Virus record (IMG/VR): IMGVR_UViG_3300036820_000052 | Span: 1-36,937 of that record | DNA length: 36,937 nt | Source of the DNA: a virus | Strand: one strand, 5' to 3' | Shown: positions 6,817-15,280 of the stretch, in pieces | How the letters are laid out: each line of letters starts with the position of its first letter | How positions within the stretch are numbered: position 1 is the stretch's first letter | Position numbers and translations under genes: made by a program | Notes under the pieces: model-generated | What the model saw: the letters and a program-made list of their open reading frames with translations, nothing else | What the model was told of the DNA's origin: nothing | Databases searched by the model: none

Positions 6817-7458
6817 TCAACTATTGACGAGAGATATATCACATTGCACAGTTACGTCAGTTCCAGAGGTTTTGGCAAACCCCGGCGAAATGAGGGCGTG
6901 ATTGAAAAGCTGGCCGGTGCCGATGGTCGAGGTGCCGCCCACGAACGTACCGAACTCGTTGTACGTCTCGTTGGCGAGCTGGGAATCGGAAAAGAAAAAC
7001 TGAAGGATGGCGTCCGTGGCTCCGTAGTCCTGCTGAAAGCCCACGGCGGCGCGATTGGTCGGCGCCGTCAGCCCCATATCGCTGAGCGCGGGCGCCGTCG
7101 CTCCGGTACCGATTTCGCCATAGAGGATGTTGAGGCTGTAGGTGTTGATGCCGACGAGCCGCTGGATGATGAGGTCGAGCCCGTAACCCGAGCTATCCAT
7201 GATGAGATTATTCACCTCGCGAGCCCGCTCTATGAAATGAGCCGCTTTCAGCTCCTCGACGGCTGCTTTGTTGCGCTCGATGCGACGCAGAAGATGCTCG
7301 CGATAGATCGGCGAATCCTCACCCGCGAGGAGTTTCTTGCACATGCGAATAGCGTCGAGAAACGGCGTGACGGCCTCCACCATGCCCGCGCGATAGACGT
7401 CGATCGTGATGCGACCTCTGATGCTGAGCGAATTCTTTTCGAGGGTAAGAGTGTTCAT
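6817..7458 (-). CDS. Tail-associated protein of unknown function
   Basis: The start MNTLTLEKN at 7458 overlaps the stop of the upstream tail gene as ATGA, a sign of coupled translation. The open frame continues upstream to 7617, but that part is Arg-rich and is the shadow of the upstream gene. The 213-residue product has a helical N-terminal part (about 15-85, with a run of charged residues) and a beta-rich C-terminal part (IGTGATAPALSDMGLTAP and FNHALISPGFAKTSG). Patterns such as GxGxTAPALSDMGL are common in phage distal tail and baseplate proteins. Its location between hub and fibre genes suggests a tail-tip role, but no family is assigned. Confidence 0.7.
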   Translation of the reverse strand: MNTLTLEKNSLSIRGRITIDVYRAGMVEAVTPFLDAIRMCKKLLAGEDSPIYREHLLRRIERNKAAVEELKAAHFIERAREVNNLIMDSSGYGLDLIIQRLVGINTYSLNILYGEIGTGATAPALSDMGLTAPTNRAAVGFQQDYGATDAILQFFFSDSQLANETYNEFGTFVGGTSTIGTGQLFNHALISPGFAKTSGTDVTVQCDISLVNS

Positions 7459-8552
7459 TTCCAGGTGAAGAATGACCACCGTGCGGCGGGAGCGGACGCG
7501 GCGGGCGCGTCGTCGGCGTACGGCAGGCCGCCGCCGAGGGCGAACGAGCCGTAACCGAACGAACCGTACTCCGCTCCGCCTTCCGCCAATTGCAGCGGTG
7601 AGGGAACCGGCCCCCACGCGTAGGGCGGCCGGGTCCCCGTAATTGTAACCGTATCGAGCAGCTCCAGCTCCTCGTCGATGGGGATAAGGTCTTCGAGCAC
7701 GGTGGAATCGGGCGTGTTCGTCTGCCCGAGGTTCTGCTGCAATAGGGTCAGCATGATGTCGTTGAAGCTGACGATATCGGAGCCGAGCGCCTGCACCTGA
7801 TATTCAAGCTGGGTGGGCGTGCGCGCGACGCAATTGATTTGCTTGATGACGAGCGTCTTGCCCGAGACGCCAAACTTCACGGAATTAAGGGTGATCTGCT
7901 GGCCGATGAAGAGTTGGTTGGCGAGCGAAGAGATGCTGTTGAATTTCACCAAGTAGACGGGGTCGCCGAACATATCGATGTCCGCCTGCGCGCGCTCCTG
8001 CGCCTCCTGGATGCTGAGAATGGTCGAGTCGACGATCGCGTCCTGGAGCTCGCCATAGGCGGCGATCGAGGCCGGGTCGGATACGTGCGCCAGAATGGGT
8101 ATTTGCGCCTGCCCTTGCACGATGATCTGGTTCCCGCTGCCGGGATCGCTGGTGAAGCGCAGGAAGCGTCCTTGGTCGTTGTAGAGCACCTGGACTTCGG
8201 AGGGATCGGTCTGCTGGTCGGTGCCGATCGCCTGCCCCACGCCGCCGAGCGTCACGGTCATCGTGCTCAGCGAGTACGGGTAGGCGAGCGGATAGACGAA
8301 CGTGCCTGCAACGGACGTATAGACATCCACCGGCGCGTATTGGGGCGGCGTCGCCATCGGGTCCGGGTCGAGCACATAATCCTTGGCGTAGGTTCCGCCG
8401 ACGACGTACACGCTGTTCTTCATGTTCGTGATATCGACTGACACGTCGAGCGTCGGCCATTCGATGTTGCCGCTCGTGTCGTCGATATCGAAGGGAGCGA
8501 CCGAGGCCTCGGAACTGCCGCCGACGTTCCCCTCCGCGAAATAGAAATGCAC
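7455..8552 (-). CDS. Tail hub protein, C-terminal part after an in-frame TAG
   Basis: This 365-codon stretch continues in the same frame as the gene at 8571-9095 after a TAG at 8571-8573. Reading across the stop gives WDW-stop-IDPNKDVHFYF, which matches the pattern near the middle of gp27/tail-hub-like proteins, where an aromatic followed by IDxxKxLHF is usual. The first GTG (8552) lies within this conserved stretch, so it is unlikely to be a natural start. The C-terminal region (about 275-365 of this part) is rich in Gly, Pro, Ala and Tyr. The stop overlaps the next gene as ATGA. If not read through, this half would be untranslated or made as a truncated form. Confidence 0.7.
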   Translation of the reverse strand: MHFYFAEGNVGGSSEASVAPFDIDDTSGNIEWPTLDVSVDITNMKNSVYVVGGTYAKDYVLDPDPMATPPQYAPVDVYTSVAGTFVYPLAYPYSLSTMTVTLGGVGQAIGTDQQTDPSEVQVLYNDQGRFLRFTSDPGSGNQIIVQGQAQIPILAHVSDPASIAAYGELQDAIVDSTILSIQEAQERAQADIDMFGDPVYLVKFNSISSLANQLFIGQQITLNSVKFGVSGKTLVIKQINCVARTPTQLEYQVQALGSDIVSFNDIMLTLLQQNLGQTNTPDSTVLEDLIPIDEELELLDTVTITGTRPPYAWGPVPSPLQLAEGGAEYGSFGYGSFALGGGLPYADDAPAASAPAARWSFFTWK

Positions 8553-8570
8553 GTCCTTATTCGGGTCGAT

Positions 8571-9095
8571 CTACCAGTCCCACCCGATCTGCTTGGCGAG
8601 CGCCTCCAGGCATTTGCTGGGCTGCTGATAATTGAACTGGATCGTCGAGACGAGGAAGTTGCCGACCTGGACGTGGTCGGTGGTGAAACCGGCCGGGCAG
8701 AAATTGGACACCAGGTCGACGACGATGTCGTGCGGGTCCATCCCGGCGTAGTTCTTCTTTACCACCTTGGAGTCGAAGAGGAACCCCCAGTCGGCCGCGG
8801 TCATCTGGTAGAGCAGCAACACCCCGCCTTTGACGATGGGCTCACTCGTGACCAGCGTCCCGCCGAAGATGAGCTGCTCGTTTCCCCCGATGGTGTACTT
8901 GACGTAAATTTCGTCGCCGATCTGCGGCATGTTCACCGGGAGCGTCGGCGCCTGGGGCGCTTTAACAGAAAAAGTGAAGGAGCCTTTTTCCTTGGTCAAA
9001 ACCGCCTGTACGTTGAAATTGGAGTCGAATTCGACGATATCCGTGATGTCATCGACACCGTTCAAAACCTGAATTGAAGACGTATAGGTAGGCAT
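8571..9095 (-). CDS. Tail hub protein, N-terminal part ending at an in-frame TAG
   Basis: The 174-residue product begins MPTYTSSIQVLNGVDDITDI. The segments GSFTFSVKAPQ, GDEIYVKYTIGG and LLYQMTAADWGFLFDSKVV...DPHDIVVDLV are typical of the first domains of phage tail hub (gp27/Tal-like) proteins. The frame ends with CLEALAKQIGWDW then TAG, exactly where the family continues; the next codons carry the family pattern onward without a frame change. The full gene would have 546 codons (7455-9095). It follows an HNH gene and the tape-measure gene, as expected for a hub. The stop could be a nonsense mutation, a sequence error or, less likely, a read-through site. Confidence 0.75.
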   Translation of the reverse strand: MPTYTSSIQVLNGVDDITDIVEFDSNFNVQAVLTKEKGSFTFSVKAPQAPTLPVNMPQIGDEIYVKYTIGGNEQLIFGGTLVTSEPIVKGGVLLLYQMTAADWGFLFDSKVVKKNYAGMDPHDIVVDLVSNFCPAGFTTDHVQVGNFLVSTIQFNYQQPSKCLEALAKQIGWDW

Positions 9096-9098
9096 ATT

Positions 9099-9719
9099 CT
9101 AAGCAACGGCCCTCGCTCCCCAGGTCGGTGTTTTCCTGTGGCAGTCCTTGCAAAGTGTCCGCCCGTTGCTCACCACCAAGCGTAGTTCAGGAAACCGACA
9201 AAATGGTTTTATGTGATCTGCTTCGAGCCTGCTGCCATGCGCTTTGCCCCCCACAACGCATTTGTATCCGTCGCGTTTGAAAACAGCTTCACGCCAAAGG
9301 CGATATTCGAGGCTCGTCCGGATTTTGTGATTGAGTTCTGTAATCCCGCCCTGCCAGCGATACGACTTTTCGCCACGCAATCCGGCCGATATTTTCTTCC
9401 GTGTCGCCTCGGAAAGTTGCTTTCCCTTTGCACTTTCACTCATGCGCTGACGTACAACTTTGCTGTAGCAGCCGGTTTTTCCCTTATTCCACGGGGTGAA
9501 ATTGCTGGGGACGCCTAAATGGGCCGCGGCGATTTTCCGTTTCGTCTCTTCCGTATGCTTCCAACCACACCGAGGAATTCGTGCCTTTTGCGCTAGGCTC
9601 ATTTTCCTTTTTGTAGCCGCCGAATGCGGACCTCGGGAACGGCCGAGATGAGCGAGGCTTAATTTCCGTTTCCACTCTTCAGAAAATGGTGGCCGTTTGT
9701 ATCCTTTTGGTCGTGGCAT
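9099..9719 (-). CDS. HNH homing endonuclease with NUMOD3-like repeats
   Basis: The 206-residue protein has three or more short basic repeats in its first 130 residues (for example SEEWKRKLSLAHLG, TEETKRKIAAAHLG and SEATRKKISAGLRG), the NUMOD3-type DNA-binding motif of phage homing endonucleases. The C-terminal HNH core is present: LEADHIKPFC with the catalytic DH, then VVSNGRTLCKDCHRKT with Asn and His. The first zinc knuckle, normally CxxC, reads CVVGG, so one ligand is Gly. The gene lies between the tape-measure and hub genes with three to six bases on each side, consistent with insertion of a free-standing endonuclease at a gene junction. Confidence 0.85.
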   Translation of the reverse strand: MPRPKGYKRPPFSEEWKRKLSLAHLGRSRGPHSAATKRKMSLAQKARIPRCGWKHTEETKRKIAAAHLGVPSNFTPWNKGKTGCYSKVVRQRMSESAKGKQLSEATRKKISAGLRGEKSYRWQGGITELNHKIRTSLEYRLWREAVFKRDGYKCVVGGKAHGSRLEADHIKPFCRFPELRLVVSNGRTLCKDCHRKTPTWGARAVA

Positions 9720-9725
9720 ACCCTC

Positions 9726-11402
9726 CTAGAAGAAATTTTTTAATTTAATCTGACGGCCGATCTGTGTCGCAAGCGCCTGCGCAATGGCGTTGGCGCCGCC
9801 CTGGTCCAGATACGTGCCGCCTTGAATGAAAATTTGAATGCCGCCTCCGCCGCCGATGCCGCCAACTCCGGCAAGCGATGAACCACCCGCGAAGGCGGAT
9901 AGCGGGATGATTGCCTCGGGTCCCGCTTCGCCGACCATCGCGAGGGTCGGACCAGTGACGATGCCACCGGTCGCGAAGGCTTTCACGGCGCCGGAGAGCA
10001 TGCTGCCTATGGCGCTGGTGATGGCGCCTCCCGCGCTCCCTGCCTTGCTGATCGCGGTGACAATGGCCTGAATGGCCGTTTCGACGGCATTGAGCGCTAC
10101 CACGAGCACTTTGGTGAAAAAGGTTGCCAGCTCGGTGCCGACCGTGAGCATGCCGGTCAAAATGCCGACGGCGAGGGTGAGTGCGTCGGTGAGCAGTACG
10201 ACGGCGCCGAGCAGCGTCGCGCCGATAACGACGCCCAGGGCTTTGAGATATGGTTCGAGCGGCTGCAATGCCGTCCACAATTGCTCAAGCGCAGGTAGCA
10301 GCTCGCTTGTGAAATCGTCGGAAATGCTCTCCCAGGCCGCCTTGAAAAGATTGATGATGCCGGTCTTTGCGTTGAGGTCGTCGAGGAAGCTGACGATTTG
10401 AGTGTGAAACGTCACCCAGATCGCCGTCAAACCCGCGATGGCGACCAAGCCGCCCAGCAAAATTAACAGCGGCACGGAGATGACGCTAAACGCGACGCTG
10501 AGCAGCGTGACGGCAATCAACAGATACCCGAGCCCTTCAACGAGTGGCCCCGCCGTCGTCATGAGGGTTTGGAGGGATGTTTCAAGGGGCTTATTCGCCC
10601 CTATCCAGTTCAGCGTGGCGTCCTCTATCTGATTTATTATTCCCGGCAATCCGCTCTGCGCCTGCGTGAGTGGCGCGAGCTGCTGCGTGAGCTCGGTTAT
10701 TTTTGCTTTCTCCGCATCGATGTTCGCGGCGGCTTTTTCGTGCGCGGCATTGACCTCTACCGTGGTACCGGTCCACTTTTGCAACGCGGCTTCATTCTCC
10801 GCGATGGACGCCTTCTGCTGCTGTATCTGCGCGGTGAGAGTAGAGATTTTATCCTGGCTTTGTGATGCGGCGGCTATCGCGGATTCTATGCCGCCCGAGA
10901 GAAACGAGCCGATCTGCTCAAACGCGTACCCGATAATCATCTTTTTGAAATAGCCACCGAATCCTTCGCCTGCGGCGGTGCCAGCCGCCTCGCCTGCCGC
11001 TGTGGCATTCGTTACGAGCTCGGTGTCCACTTCGTTCATGGCCGCGGCCAAGCTGTCCTCCATCGCTTGTCCGGATGTCTGCCACGCGGAAGCCACCGCA
11101 GCGGCGGCCTGCTGATTGGTCTCGACGAGCGACTGTAGTAACTCGTCGGTGGTCGGGACTATCTCCTCGAAGTCCGTTGCGATGGCTTCGGGCAGTTCAT
11201 TCCATTGAGCGAGCGAGGCCTGTGCTGCGGCGATCGCCGCTTCTTCGGCCGTGCTGAAGGAAGCGTCCATGCTGGAACTCATTGTCGCGGCGGCTTCGGA
11301 TGCCTGACCGGACATGGTCTGCAACGCCCCACTGACCTCGCCTAACTGCGCGGTCGCTTCGTCTACGAGACTGACGATGATTTGAAGCTGTGTCTCGTTC
11401 AC
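9726..11402 (-). CDS. Tail tape-measure protein
   Basis: The 558-residue protein is largely helical, with coiled-coil-like segments (about 1-110 and 175-235, for example IAENEAALQKWTG) and two long hydrophobic stretches (about 285-325 and 380-440). The C-terminal motif FATGGIVTGPTLAMVGEAGP (about 465-485), followed by EAIIPL, is the standard tape-measure tail end. Tape-measure length sets tail length; at about 0.15 nm per residue it would suggest a short siphovirus tail of 80-90 nm. It directly follows the major tail gene; the pair of overlapping tail-assembly chaperone genes usually found between them was not seen. No lytic domain is visible. Confidence 0.88.
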   Translation of the reverse strand: MNETQLQIIVSLVDEATAQLGEVSGALQTMSGQASEAAATMSSSMDASFSTAEEAAIAAAQASLAQWNELPEAIATDFEEIVPTTDELLQSLVETNQQAAAAVASAWQTSGQAMEDSLAAAMNEVDTELVTNATAAGEAAGTAAGEGFGGYFKKMIIGYAFEQIGSFLSGGIESAIAAASQSQDKISTLTAQIQQQKASIAENEAALQKWTGTTVEVNAAHEKAAANIDAEKAKITELTQQLAPLTQAQSGLPGIINQIEDATLNWIGANKPLETSLQTLMTTAGPLVEGLGYLLIAVTLLSVAFSVISVPLLILLGGLVAIAGLTAIWVTFHTQIVSFLDDLNAKTGIINLFKAAWESISDDFTSELLPALEQLWTALQPLEPYLKALGVVIGATLLGAVVLLTDALTLAVGILTGMLTVGTELATFFTKVLVVALNAVETAIQAIVTAISKAGSAGGAITSAIGSMLSGAVKAFATGGIVTGPTLAMVGEAGPEAIIPLSAFAGGSSLAGVGGIGGGGGIQIFIQGGTYLDQGGANAIAQALATQIGRQIKLKNFF

Positions 11403-11437
11403 CGCTTCATTGTAACGCGGCGACTATGGATGCCGGG

Positions 11438-12529
11438 CTATTGGGGATTAGCTGTGGTGGCGATTGGCCTACCGAGCTCCTGGAACGTGCATTTGGCGAG
11501 CGTGATGTTGAAGGTGGGATTGCCGCCGCTGATCGCGACATCGGTATTGGTGGCGATCAAGGTCATGGCTTGCGCCTGCGGGGTCATGAAATAGGTTTTG
11601 GCGTCCGTCTCGTTCTGCCAGATGCACTCGAACGAACCCTCGATCGAAAATTCCTTGTTGAGGAAATCTGCCGGAGAAAGGCTGCCGAGCACGTCCTGCG
11701 CTTCGACGTTGGAATTGATGGAAATCTTCGCACTCTTGAGCGCGACGATGGCGGGGCCGAAGGTCTGCGTGCCGATGGCGCCGGTCGTCGCGGCTGAGAG
11801 GTCATAAGCCGACGAAGAGACGATCTTCGCCACGGTGGCACCGGCCGGAATGTTGGTGCCCGTGACGGTCATGCCGACGCGCAGCTGCGTTTGCGGATTG
11901 ATAGAGCACCCGGTGACGTGGATGCTCGACGCTGCCGTGCCGGTGCAAGTGAGCGCGCCGGTGACGCCGGTGTAGGTCGGTGCAAACCCGGCCGCGAGAT
12001 ACTGCGGCAGAAAGCGGTTTTCACTGGTCGTCGACGGGGTAAAGGCGCTTTGGACGACGCCCGATTGCGCCAAAATCGACGCCGTGAATTGAATGAATTT
12101 CTTCAGCTCGAAGCTGATTTCGAGCTTCTCGACGACGCCGTTGGCATAGGAGTAGTCGATCCCCGAGAGCGGGTCGTGGAGCAGGAACGTGTAGGCCTGA
12201 TGCTGGGCCGTCTCGGCGACGGTGAAGGTGTGGGTGTACGGTCCCGACCCCGCTTTGGCGTAGCCGCCGAACATCGAATAGAGAAGCGGCGGGAACGAGG
12301 TGTCGCACACGATGCCGGAGAGCGTTCCGGCGGACCATTTTTTCGTTTGCGTCAGGCCGACGTTGTCTTCGATGATTCCGTACGCCTGGCTGTCGACGGC
12401 AAATTCTTTTTTCTCATCGAGCGTGAGGTCCATCCACGGGTTCCAATATCCGGCCGTGGTGTTCGCCGTGCCGCGGGTTGCTTCTTTGCCGAGCCCTATC
12501 TGTACTAATCTCCCGATGCCTTTTGCCAT
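11438..12529 (-). CDS. Major tail tube protein
   Basis: The 363-residue protein starts MAKGIGRLVQIGLGKEATRG, typical of siphovirus major tail proteins, and contains GLTQTKKWSAGTLSGIV and GSGPYTHTFTVAE, patterns of the tail-tube fold. Residues about 180-255 form an insert resembling a small beta domain (LRVGMTVTGTNIPAGATVAK) that also appears in the connector gene at 13703-14623. The C-terminal part (SIEGSFECIWQNETDAKTYF) returns to the tube fold. It lies between tail-completion genes and the tape-measure gene. The insert is presumably displayed on the outside of the tube. The family assignment is by pattern and position. Confidence 0.83.
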   Translation of the reverse strand: MAKGIGRLVQIGLGKEATRGTANTTAGYWNPWMDLTLDEKKEFAVDSQAYGIIEDNVGLTQTKKWSAGTLSGIVCDTSFPPLLYSMFGGYAKAGSGPYTHTFTVAETAQHQAYTFLLHDPLSGIDYSYANGVVEKLEISFELKKFIQFTASILAQSGVVQSAFTPSTTSENRFLPQYLAAGFAPTYTGVTGALTCTGTAASSIHVTGCSINPQTQLRVGMTVTGTNIPAGATVAKIVSSSAYDLSAATTGAIGTQTFGPAIVALKSAKISINSNVEAQDVLGSLSPADFLNKEFSIEGSFECIWQNETDAKTYFMTPQAQAMTLIATNTDVAISGGNPTFNITLAKCTFQELGRPIATTANPQ

Positions 12530-12540
12530 ATCGCTCTAGT

Positions 12541-12786
12541 TTACTGCTTATCCTTCTCGTCAATGGCAGCTGTGGATTGCTGGATCGATGCATCGGTAGG
12601 GCCGTTGATAGTCGGAGGCGGCATGCCGATCGCCCGCTTTATCTGGTGATAAATCACTTCGGCTTCCGCAGTGGTATCGGCGTAGACCACTGCGGCGTAA
12701 TGGGTGGCCGTTGCCGCGAAGTGGAACTCCTTCTTCGCCGGTGGCGCGGTCATCATCTTGTTCTGTTGTGGTTCGTCGAGGCTCAT
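12541..12786 (-). CDS. Small tail-region protein of unknown function
   Basis: The start MSLDEPQQNKMM at 12786 overlaps the stop of the upstream tail-terminator gene as ATGA, which I prefer over the longer frame starting at 12804. The 81-residue product contains KEFHFAATATHYAAVVYADT and a polar, Pro/Thr-rich C-terminus (GMPPPTINGPTDAS). It has no cysteine, no membrane span and no motif I recognise. The place between tail terminator and major tail protein suggests a morphogenesis role; a protein of similar size and sequence character occurs at this position in related prophages by my recollection, which I cannot check. Confidence 0.6.
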   Translation of the reverse strand: MSLDEPQQNKMMTAPPAKKEFHFAATATHYAAVVYADTTAEAEVIYHQIKRAIGMPPPTINGPTDASIQQSTAAIDEKDKQ

Positions 12787-13244
12787 GGGTTGGTGTTTTG
12801 CCACTCATAGAGTGACTGACACTTCAAGGTTACCACGAGGCAAAGCAGCGTCTTGTCCGCTGTGGATACCGGAGTTCCCTCAAGCTCAGCCGGGAGAACG
12901 GAGGCGACGGCGGTCCCGGCGAGCGTGAAGTTATTGTCAAACTGATTGAGGATGGCGTCGGTCAAATCTTCGACATCGGTGTCGGGGTTTTGCAGCGTCG
13001 AGGGATTGAGCACGAACAGAAGATCGAAGCGGTACGTGCGCCGGTTGGTGGCCTGGTCTTCGATTTCGGACGTGATTTTAGGCATCCCGACAATCGCGAA
13101 GGGATACCCAGCGGTGGGCTCCATAGTGAGCGGGTTGGGGTTGGCGTCGATCGCGTAGAACGAATTGATGGTGCCCGCGGTAACGAGCGCCTGGAGATTT
13201 ACCAATATCTGTTCCTTGATGGGTTTTGCGAGTTGGCTCGGCAT
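12783..13244 (-). CDS. Tail terminator-like protein
   Basis: The 153-residue product begins MPSQLAKPIKEQILVNLQAL and contains YPFAIVGMPKITSEIEDQ and RTYRFDLLFVLN, then ILNQFDNNFTLAG, the order expected of minor tail / tail-terminator proteins (gpU-like) that cap the tube and join it to the head. It lies just after the HK97 gp10-like gene and just before the small gene at 12541, and overlaps the latter by four bases. The ATG lies two bases after the preceding stop codon. The family assignment rests on pattern and gene order. Confidence 0.7.
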   Translation of the reverse strand: MPSQLAKPIKEQILVNLQALVTAGTINSFYAIDANPNPLTMEPTAGYPFAIVGMPKITSEIEDQATNRRTYRFDLLFVLNPSTLQNPDTDVEDLTDAILNQFDNNFTLAGTAVASVLPAELEGTPVSTADKTLLCLVVTLKCQSLYEWQNTNP

Positions 13245-13246
13245 AG

Positions 13247-13699
13247 TTATTGGGCGGTGGCAATGGCCTGCACGATCTGCTGCAAGGCGGTGCCGAATTG
13301 TTCGTTGATGTCAGGCGTCGCGGCGGCTGCGATCCGGCCCATGAAATCATTTGCTTTGGTTCCCGGATGCTGGACGCTTTTGACCGGATGGTCGGCGCCG
13401 GGCCAGTAGAGTGCCTTCGCGTTTGTGGGAAGAATGACGTGCGGCTTGGTGCCGAATTCGACGAAACGAGCGTAACTCGCGGTTGGGTACCAGCGCAGCA
13501 ATCCCGCCGTGAGTTGCGCCTGGAATGTCTGCGCCAGGAATCCCGTGCGCCACGGCACCGTAGCCTTGGTCGTGTACTTGGCGAGGATCGCCTGCGAGGC
13601 GGACAGCGCGCGTTGCAAGATGGGCGCGGCGATCTCAGGCGCCTGCTGAAAGTTAGCGATGAGCTGCGGCAACCCTGCAATCTGTATGGTGAAGTCCAT
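13247..13699 (-). CDS. HK97 gp10-like tail completion protein
   Basis: The 150-residue protein contains VPWRTGFLAQTF (about 48-59), YARFVEFGTKPHVI (about 77-90), then AKALYWPGADHPVKSVQHPG (about 94-113), which are the hallmarks of HK97 gp10-type putative head-tail joining proteins: the VEFGT turn followed by a Pro/Gly-rich loop and KANDFMG. It lies between the connector and tail-terminator genes, the standard position. The start MDFTIQIAG at 13699 is three bases after the preceding stop. No unusual features. Confidence 0.8.
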   Translation of the reverse strand: MDFTIQIAGLPQLIANFQQAPEIAAPILQRALSASQAILAKYTTKATVPWRTGFLAQTFQAQLTAGLLRWYPTASYARFVEFGTKPHVILPTNAKALYWPGADHPVKSVQHPGTKANDFMGRIAAAATPDINEQFGTALQQIVQAIATAQ

Positions 13700-13702
13700 A
13701 AA

Positions 13703-14623
13703 TCAAAAGCGAACGTCCTTGTATTGCCCAAGCACCTCGCGGTCCTCGGCATCGAGGTCGTTGCGCCATCCGGCGATCTGCGCGCCTTCCAGGCTCATGC
13801 TGGTCTGTCCGGCGAGCTGTCGGCGTTTGAAGCGGCGCACCACCAGGTTTTCGCACACGTTGGTGATATCGCCCGGAAGCCAATGCGTATTGTGGTCTTC
13901 CGGATTGGCCCAGTTGACGGGATAGCCGCCGACGTAACTGGCGCGGATCATGTTGTTGTAGATGCGCGGCAGCACGCCGTAGATGCGGATCATCCCAGAC
14001 GGATACCAAATCTGACCGCTGATAGGGTCGGTGCGCGGGTCCACCAGTTCGTACTGGTCGGGAATGAAGTCGGTCCAATTTGGGTTGCTCGGCGTCCCTG
14101 CCCTCCATGAAAACTCGGTGACGTGGATGCCGTCTGCGGCCGGGAAGACAGGCGTGTTGCGAAGTATAAGAAATTTCTGCCGCGGATTCGTAGCTGAATA
14201 CGTGTCGTTGACGTAGGTCTGTTGGACGAATGAATTTCGTCCGCATTCGTTGTTTATGAAATTCGTCGCCCAGTTGATGAGGCGGGTGAGGACGAGGTCA
14301 AAGGCTACCGGCTGGTCGATGATGTAAAGCGTGACCGACCCGGAAGCGGTCGCGTTTTGCGACATAGTGAGCGCGCCGGAGGTTATCGCCGTAAGCACGG
14401 TGTCTACCGGAATGCCGTTTCCCGCGATCGTCGTGATGCCGGTGCCGGTTATCGTTTGGCCGACGCGAGGCGTCTTTCCCGTCGGCAGTGTGACGTCCGT
14501 AAGCGTCGGACTGTCCTCGGTCGTCGTTGCTGTGATGGTGATAAGGAGAGACGGGTCAAAAAGCAGGTCCTTCACCCGCTGCAAGGTTGTGAGCGCAAAC
14601 GGGCTTGCTTGTTCTCCAGTCAT
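13703..14623 (-). CDS. Head-tail connector (gp6-like adaptor) with an inserted beta domain
   Basis: I use the start MTGEQASPF at 14623; the frame is open to 14653 with a GTG. The N-terminal helix (FALTTLQRVKDLLF) and the later FDLVLTRLINWATNFINNEC are typical of gp6-like head-tail adaptors, which form a ring under the portal. Between them (about residues 25-95) lies a Thr/Val/Gly-rich insert (VGQTITGTGI...GIPVDTVLTAI) that resembles the insert in the major tail protein. The C-terminal half contains DQYELVDPRTDPISG and YVGGYPVNWANPEDHNTH, then KRRQLAGQTSMSLEG. Stop and next ATG are three bases apart. Confidence 0.7.
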   Translation of the reverse strand: MTGEQASPFALTTLQRVKDLLFDPSLLITITATTTEDSPTLTDVTLPTGKTPRVGQTITGTGITTIAGNGIPVDTVLTAITSGALTMSQNATASGSVTLYIIDQPVAFDLVLTRLINWATNFINNECGRNSFVQQTYVNDTYSATNPRQKFLILRNTPVFPAADGIHVTEFSWRAGTPSNPNWTDFIPDQYELVDPRTDPISGQIWYPSGMIRIYGVLPRIYNNMIRASYVGGYPVNWANPEDHNTHWLPGDITNVCENLVVRRFKRRQLAGQTSMSLEGAQIAGWRNDLDAEDREVLGQYKDVRF

Positions 14624-14706
14624 ATATTCGAGGCGAGTGTCCTCGCGACGCACCCCGACGAGTGCCTACAGGGCGAAGGCAGGTCGGGATGCGGAAGCGA
14701 AAACGC

Positions 14707-15210
14707 TTAGGTGTTGGAGACGGCCGTGCGAACAGGGAGCGGCTGGCCGCTGCCGGGCGCGCCGATGAACTCGGCGTAACCCAGGACGGCGGGCGAGGTG
14801 CCGCTGGTGAACGCGGGCGTAAACACGACGCGGAGGTAGCGTTTACGACCACCCTGCGCGCCGGTCGACGCGCCGTTATTGAGATTGATCCCCTCAATGC
14901 GGGCGTAGATATCCTGCGCTACGGTCTTGACATTGACGGTGCCCCCGATGGCGGTGCCGGTGTTGTCGTTCGCGGCCACGAAAGTCGAGTTGTCGCTCGA
15001 TTCCTGGAGGGCCCATGCGAGCGTAGCCGCCGACGGGCTGCCGGTCGCGATCTCCGTGCGCAAGTGCAACAGGATCGATTCGGCGATAAAGCTCTGCGCC
15101 GTATCGACGGAATCGCTGTCCACAGCCGACGAGCCGGAGAACGATTGGATGGCTACCGAACTCGTGGTGATGCTCTGGTGGAGCGTGTCGTCATAAGGAT
15201 TTTGACGCAT
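14707..15210 (-). CDS. Virion protein of the head module, unknown
   Basis: The start MRQNPYDDTLHQ at 15210 is chosen; the frame upstream (to 15465) is a shadow of the small gene at 15281-15490. The 167-residue product contains FIAESILLHLRTEIATG, WALQESSDNSTFVAAND and RKRYLRVVFTPAF...GTSPAVLGYAEFIG. The pattern W.LQ.S.D...F and KRYLRV.FT is widespread in small phage head proteins that lie just after the capsid gene, often taken as minor virion or decoration proteins. No ribosome binding site is obvious. The role is inferred by position between capsid and connector genes. Confidence 0.7.
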   Translation of the reverse strand: MRQNPYDDTLHQSITTSSVAIQSFSGSSAVDSDSVDTAQSFIAESILLHLRTEIATGSPSAATLAWALQESSDNSTFVAANDNTGTAIGGTVNVKTVAQDIYARIEGINLNNGASTGAQGGRKRYLRVVFTPAFTSGTSPAVLGYAEFIGAPGSGQPLPVRTAVSNT

Positions 15211-15280
15211 ACGAATGGTGTGATGTGCCACTTCGCGCCGTCGATCCGGCGTGCGCAGGGGCGGCTGCGTGGCGTGGTAA

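Noticed and set aside
7459-7617. Arg-rich N-terminal extension of the tail gene at 6817
   Set aside because: It is the shadow of the hub gene in another frame; the ATGA overlap at 7455-7458 marks the true start.
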